DNA of 8,977 bases, taken from NCBI GenBank assembly GCA_964452095.1, contig CAYVKX010000078.1:1-8977 (forward strand), in the 5' to 3' direction. This document shows, piece by piece, positions 5,689 to 8,977 of this stretch. How positions within the stretch are numbered: position 1 is the first letter of the stretch; the number at the start of each line of letters is the position of its first letter. The DNA is from DUAL01 sp964452095. GTDB taxonomy: Bacteria; Bacteroidota; Bacteroidia; Flavobacteriales; BACL11. A program made the translations under genes and the position numbers. The notes beneath the pieces are model-generated. The model was not told where the DNA came from and made no database searches. It saw nothing but the letters and a program-made list of their open reading frames with translations.

Positions 5689-7369
5689 TTTTCCACTGCT
5701 TATCAAGCCATTGAACTCTTTCTAAAATCCAATTTTGCAAATAGTCAATTTCATCAGAATGACTTTTCCCAATATAATAATTTGGCCAAACTTCTTTTTG
5801 TCCAAGCAAATGCCATTTCTCAAAATTATTTTTTTCTGCTACATTTAATTCAGAAGAATAAAAAGAAATTATTTTGGTAATAGAATCTTCACTTAAAACA
5901 GAAGACCTTAATTCTCGCCACCTATTTTGAAGAGCAGTTTTGAAATAAATATTTTGTGTTAATTTTTTCCACCAAAAAGGCACTTCCTCCATTTTTTGAT
6001 ACACAAAACCAGAAGTTGCGTACCCATCTAAATAATCAGTAAGTCCTAGGGAAAAATTAAAATCCCAAACAGGACCCATTTTGATTTTCTTTTCAGCAGT
6101 AATTTGAAAATAAGTACTCAACCGATAAGCATCAATATTTTTACACAATTCATTAATTATCAGAAAATCTACAAAAGAATTCATATCAATAATTTCAAAA
6201 ATATCTAAACTATTTTCATTACTTAAAAAAAGAGATTCTTCAAACAAATGCACAAAAGAGTGCAGTTGATTTTTTTGAGAAAAAGTTAAAGAGGATTTGT
6301 TTGGAAAAGCAATTTCAAAAACCGTTTTTGGAGTTCTCCCATTAGAAATGTTTGACTGAAAAAATGCTCCTTTTGGCCTATCAATTTTAAGTAAATAACC
6401 GCTTCCTAAGTCCAATCGGGCAGTATCAACCTTGATTTTTTCACACAAAACATAAACACCTTGATAAAAACCATTAATACTTAATTCACAAAATTTTGTT
6501 CTTGGAGCATAATATCCCAATTGCTCCCACAAATTATATGCTAGCACATTTCGCATTAAAGATTTATCGGCATAAGGACCATATAAAATCCAATGTTCGT
6601 GTTTTGGAAGATTAAGCAGTTCTGCCTTTTTCAAATTTCCATCATCAGAAAAAACTTTAAAACTATAAGATTTTTTCTTAAAACTCTGAGAGGTATTCCC
6701 TCTAATTTCAATTTGAATAGTTTCTGCTGTAGTTTTTTCACCTTCTTTTATAAAAAGAGTTGCCGGACTTTTTGGCTCATCTTTTATTCCGTTTTGGGCG
6801 CTTATACTAAGCCAAGGCAAAGCAGAATCTTTTAACTTTTTTTTGGGAGTATTGTTTGGGAAACCATTGTTGCCTGTAGAAAGAAAAAGCTCAGTTTCTG
6901 AACAATCTAATTTATAATATTTTGGATTCAGAAATTTTAGTATTAAAACATTCTTCCCGGAATAAAGCGAATTTTTCAACTTAGTAGAATCAATAAAATA
7001 AGCTGACAGAAAATTTTTAGAATAAAGAAAAGAATCTCTTTTTGAAGCCATTAAAGTATCCTTAAAAAACGTTCCATTTTTTCTTTCCAATACTAATTTA
7101 TCATTTATAAATAACTGAAAAAATGCAGAATTATCAATTTGTAAAAGTCCAGATTTTAAGGAATTAATATTTTTTTTGTAGAAAGCATATTCTATTTCTA
7201 ATCGCTTTGAAGTGTCCTTTTCATTTTGAAGATTACTCAATTTATCAATAATTTCCATCTCTGTATTTCTATTTATTAGCCGAATTTCTGTTGTTTCCAA
7301 ATCCGTATTTGGCTTACTACAAGCAAAGAAAAAAAGAGAAAAACAAAAAATAAAAACGTTTTTTACCAT
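5681..7369 (-). CDS. CotH kinase-family lipoprotein
   Basis: This encodes a 562-residue exported lipoprotein of the CotH family (spore-coat protein H, a secreted atypical protein kinase in Bacillus). The signal peptide ends in the lipobox FFAC with Cys 17 followed by SKP. Residues 20-180 form a leader region without a fold I recognise. The CotH domain runs from about 185 to 555: EIRGNTSQSFKKKSYSFKV (221-239), WILYGPYADKSLMRN (260-274), FYQGVYVLCEKIKV (301-314), GYLLKIDRPKG (324-334), NIDAYRLSTYF (411-421), the metal-site-like GPVWDFNFSLG (432-442), RWRELR (483-488) and the terminal helix ending WILERVQWLDKQW. The metal-site motif reads DFN where many members have DFD. The gene starts one base after the TAA of the upstream beta-helix gene, and its TAG overlaps the gldH end. 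Substrate is unknown; kinase activity is family knowledge, not shown here. Confidence 0.88.
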   Translation of the reverse strand: MVKNVFIFCFSLFFFACSKPNTDLETTEIRLINRNTEMEIIDKLSNLQNEKDTSKRLEIEYAFYKKNINSLKSGLLQIDNSAFFQLFINDKLVLERKNGTFFKDTLMASKRDSFLYSKNFLSAYFIDSTKLKNSLYSGKNVLILKFLNPKYYKLDCSETELFLSTGNNGFPNNTPKKKLKDSALPWLSISAQNGIKDEPKSPATLFIKEGEKTTAETIQIEIRGNTSQSFKKKSYSFKVFSDDGNLKKAELLNLPKHEHWILYGPYADKSLMRNVLAYNLWEQLGYYAPRTKFCELSINGFYQGVYVLCEKIKVDTARLDLGSGYLLKIDRPKGAFFQSNISNGRTPKTVFEIAFPNKSSLTFSQKNQLHSFVHLFEESLFLSNENSLDIFEIIDMNSFVDFLIINELCKNIDAYRLSTYFQITAEKKIKMGPVWDFNFSLGLTDYLDGYATSGFVYQKMEEVPFWWKKLTQNIYFKTALQNRWRELRSSVLSEDSITKIISFYSSELNVAEKNNFEKWHLLGQKEVWPNYYIGKSHSDEIDYLQNWILERVQWLDKQWKIN

Positions 7370-7370
7370 C

Positions 7371-8977
7371 TTAAAAGTCGATTTTTAAATAAATACTATC
7401 TGCTAAGTTTTCTGAAACTTTTGTTTTCCCTTTTGGCAGAATTCCATCTGAAATATTTGTTAAGACAGTTGGTTTTGATAATGCATCAATACTAAATGCA
7501 GAAGAGTTTTTATAAAAAACATTACTTGTTATTGTTGCAATTCCACCAATTGTAGAAGTGTCTTTTTGGTAAAGAGAAATTGCCGTTTTATTACTATAAA
7601 AAAGATTGTTTTTTATTTCTGCAAATGAGCTGTCTTTTACCGCAATTCCAATATTATTTTGCAAAATTTGATTTCCTTCAATCAAAATATTAGAGGAGTG
7701 TCCGTACTGCTCTTTTCCTACAGAAATTCCTTTATCACTAGTGTTAAAAATAACATTATTCCGTACCAATATATTATGACAAGCATTCATATCTATCGCA
7801 TCATCTGGAGAATTTTTTATTACACAGTTTTCGATTAATCCATCATTTACACAAATGAATTCTATGGCGTCTGGCAAATTGATAAAAGTAGAATTTTTCA
7901 CAATAGATTTACTGAAATTCGTGTTGATTCCCTCACCAGTTCCCTTACCATCAATTACAGAATTTTCTAATAAAAAAGATCCGTGATGAGTCCAAATAAT
8001 TGGATTACGATTCACGCCAAAAACCAATCGTTTTTTCTTGATGTTAATCAAAGAATTTTTAATACTCAAATCAGTATATTTTGAATTGATTTTCCCCTCT
8101 AATATTTTCGTGTAATCAAATTTTGCAGTAGTATGAAAAAAGTAAAAATACCCCCACTCTTTTACTTTTTTCATAGGACAAAAAACGATAGGATTCTCCT
8201 TTGTTCCCTCAGAGAGTAAGGTTCCGTGCACCAAAATATTTACTCCAGTATCCATTCGTATTTCTACTCCTTTTTCTATGGTGAGATTTACTCCTTTTTC
8301 AACTGTTAGCGTTTGATTTAAAAGGTAAGGACTATTATTTTTTTTCAAAAAAGTGTTTTCAGAAATTAAATTTGGAAGTTGTGAGCAGCTCACTTTTTCG
8401 AATATATTTTTAGAGTTAAACCCATCTACAAAAAATTCCCGATCAGTTGCAGTAATTTTCCTATAATATTTTCCGTTAGGAAGCTTTTCTGTGAATAAAA
8501 AAGAGGTGTCGCTTGTAGTTTTTGTAATCAGTTTTGTAGAGTCCTCAAACAAGAAATCAGCACTTACAGAAAGGATGTAAGTAATATCCTTTCCTTTATT
8601 ACTTTTGGAAGAATTCCACCCAAAGAAAACCTCATTACAGACTTTTTGCTCAATGCGTTTTACTACAAAAGTACTCGGCCAAGAATCAATTTGTTCTTGC
8701 AATTTTTTATGCCTGTTTTTAAAAAATCTCTTTTCTTTTTTTAAAAAATCTTTCCACTCTTTCAAATTTTTTATTTGGTCTGTACTGTCATTTTTTACTG
8801 CATCTTCTAGCAAAATTTCCAATTTATTTATTAGCGGAATTACAGATTTTTTAGAAGCGGAAGTTTTACTTAATTCAGCAAGACGATTTCTAATATCTCC
8901 CATTATTTTTGTATTCAAAAAAGCTTTTTCAATTAGCGGATTGTCCGATTCCCAATTGGAAGAAGTTCTGTGGTATT
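7371..8977 (-). CDS. CotH C-terminal end - FnIII-like - right-handed beta-helix protein (5' end outside window)
   Basis: 534 residues are visible. The frame stays open to the window edge, so the true start lies outside; the TTG at 8918 is only an internal codon. Visible residues 1-99 (NWESDNPLIEKAF, then DIRNRLAELS, an acidic helix, and FLKKEKRFFKNRHKKLQEQI) look like the helical end of a CotH domain, where the family has a late RxRL motif and a closing lysine-rich helix. Residues about 112-185 resemble a fibronectin-III domain (VFFGWNSS, YILSVSADFLF, LPNGKYYRKITATD). From about 215 a right-handed parallel beta-helix follows: TLTVEKGVNLTIEKGVEI, VHGTLLSEGTKENPIVF, then stacked rungs such as LIENCVIKNSPDDAIDMN (380-397), HNILVRNNVIF, GHSSNILIEGNQILQNNIGI and FAEIKNNLFYSNKTAISLYQ. 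Such helices often bind or cleave polysaccharide; no catalytic set is evident. The signal peptide is not visible, so secretion is inferred. Confidence 0.8.
   Translation of the reverse strand, partial: YHRTSSNWESDNPLIEKAFLNTKIMGDIRNRLAELSKTSASKKSVIPLINKLEILLEDAVKNDSTDQIKNLKEWKDFLKKEKRFFKNRHKKLQEQIDSWPSTFVVKRIEQKVCNEVFFGWNSSKSNKGKDITYILSVSADFLFEDSTKLITKTTSDTSFLFTEKLPNGKYYRKITATDREFFVDGFNSKNIFEKVSCSQLPNLISENTFLKKNNSPYLLNQTLTVEKGVNLTIEKGVEIRMDTGVNILVHGTLLSEGTKENPIVFCPMKKVKEWGYFYFFHTTAKFDYTKILEGKINSKYTDLSIKNSLINIKKKRLVFGVNRNPIIWTHHGSFLLENSVIDGKGTGEGINTNFSKSIVKNSTFINLPDAIEFICVNDGLIENCVIKNSPDDAIDMNACHNILVRNNVIFNTSDKGISVGKEQYGHSSNILIEGNQILQNNIGIAVKDSSFAEIKNNLFYSNKTAISLYQKDTSTIGGIATITSNVFYKNSSAFSIDALSKPTVLTNISDGILPKGKTKVSENLADSIYLKIDF

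Noticed and set aside
8913..8918. TTG at 8918 as the true start of the beta-helix gene
   Set aside because: The frame continues upstream without a stop to the window edge, and the upstream residues fit the CotH-like helical end, so the start lies outside.

Overview
The window looks like chromosomal DNA from a member of the Bacteroidota, probably a flavobacterial-type gliding or type IX secretion lineage. Four things point there: the DNA is very AT-rich, there are three or more lipoproteins with short lipoboxes, a gldH gene is present, and promoter-like TAnnTTTG elements (the Bacteroidota -7 consensus) sit before most of the transcription units. I see no tRNA, rRNA, CRISPR array, insertion sequence or integrase. 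No stretch above 300 bases lacks a gene.

Left part (1-2873), mostly housekeeping. The window opens inside pheS (minus strand, N-terminal coiled-coil part only). It is divergent from a small lipoprotein with a carboxypeptidase-regulatory-like fold (396-764). Next come a small uncharacterised protein (787-1119, minus) and, divergent from it, a CvpA-family membrane protein (1151-1696). CvpA converges with, and overlaps by 14 bp, a phosphoglycerate kinase gene (1683-2873, minus). This pgk is full length and conserved in every active-site motif, but codon 249 is TAG, which interrupts it.

Middle part (2943-5688), one plus-strand operon: holB (DNA polymerase III delta-prime), ricT (PSP1-domain protein, Cys-rich) and gldH (gliding motility lipoprotein). 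The spacing is 14 bp and then a 4-bp ATGA overlap. The holB-ricT pairing is also known from Bacillus subtilis.

Right part (5681-8977), a minus-strand pair of exported CotH-type proteins. The downstream gene is a complete CotH spore-coat-kinase-like lipoprotein of 562 residues. The upstream gene runs off the window edge. Its visible N-terminal part resembles the C-terminal end of a second CotH domain, followed by a fibronectin-III-like segment and a right-handed parallel beta-helix. The two genes are one base apart and are probably cotranscribed. They converge with gldH, overlapping it by 8 bp.

The main points for a second look are the nonsense codon in pgk, the tandem CotH / CotH-FnIII-beta-helix pair, and the very short spacing between -7-like motifs and start codons, which suggests leaderless or nearly leaderless transcripts.
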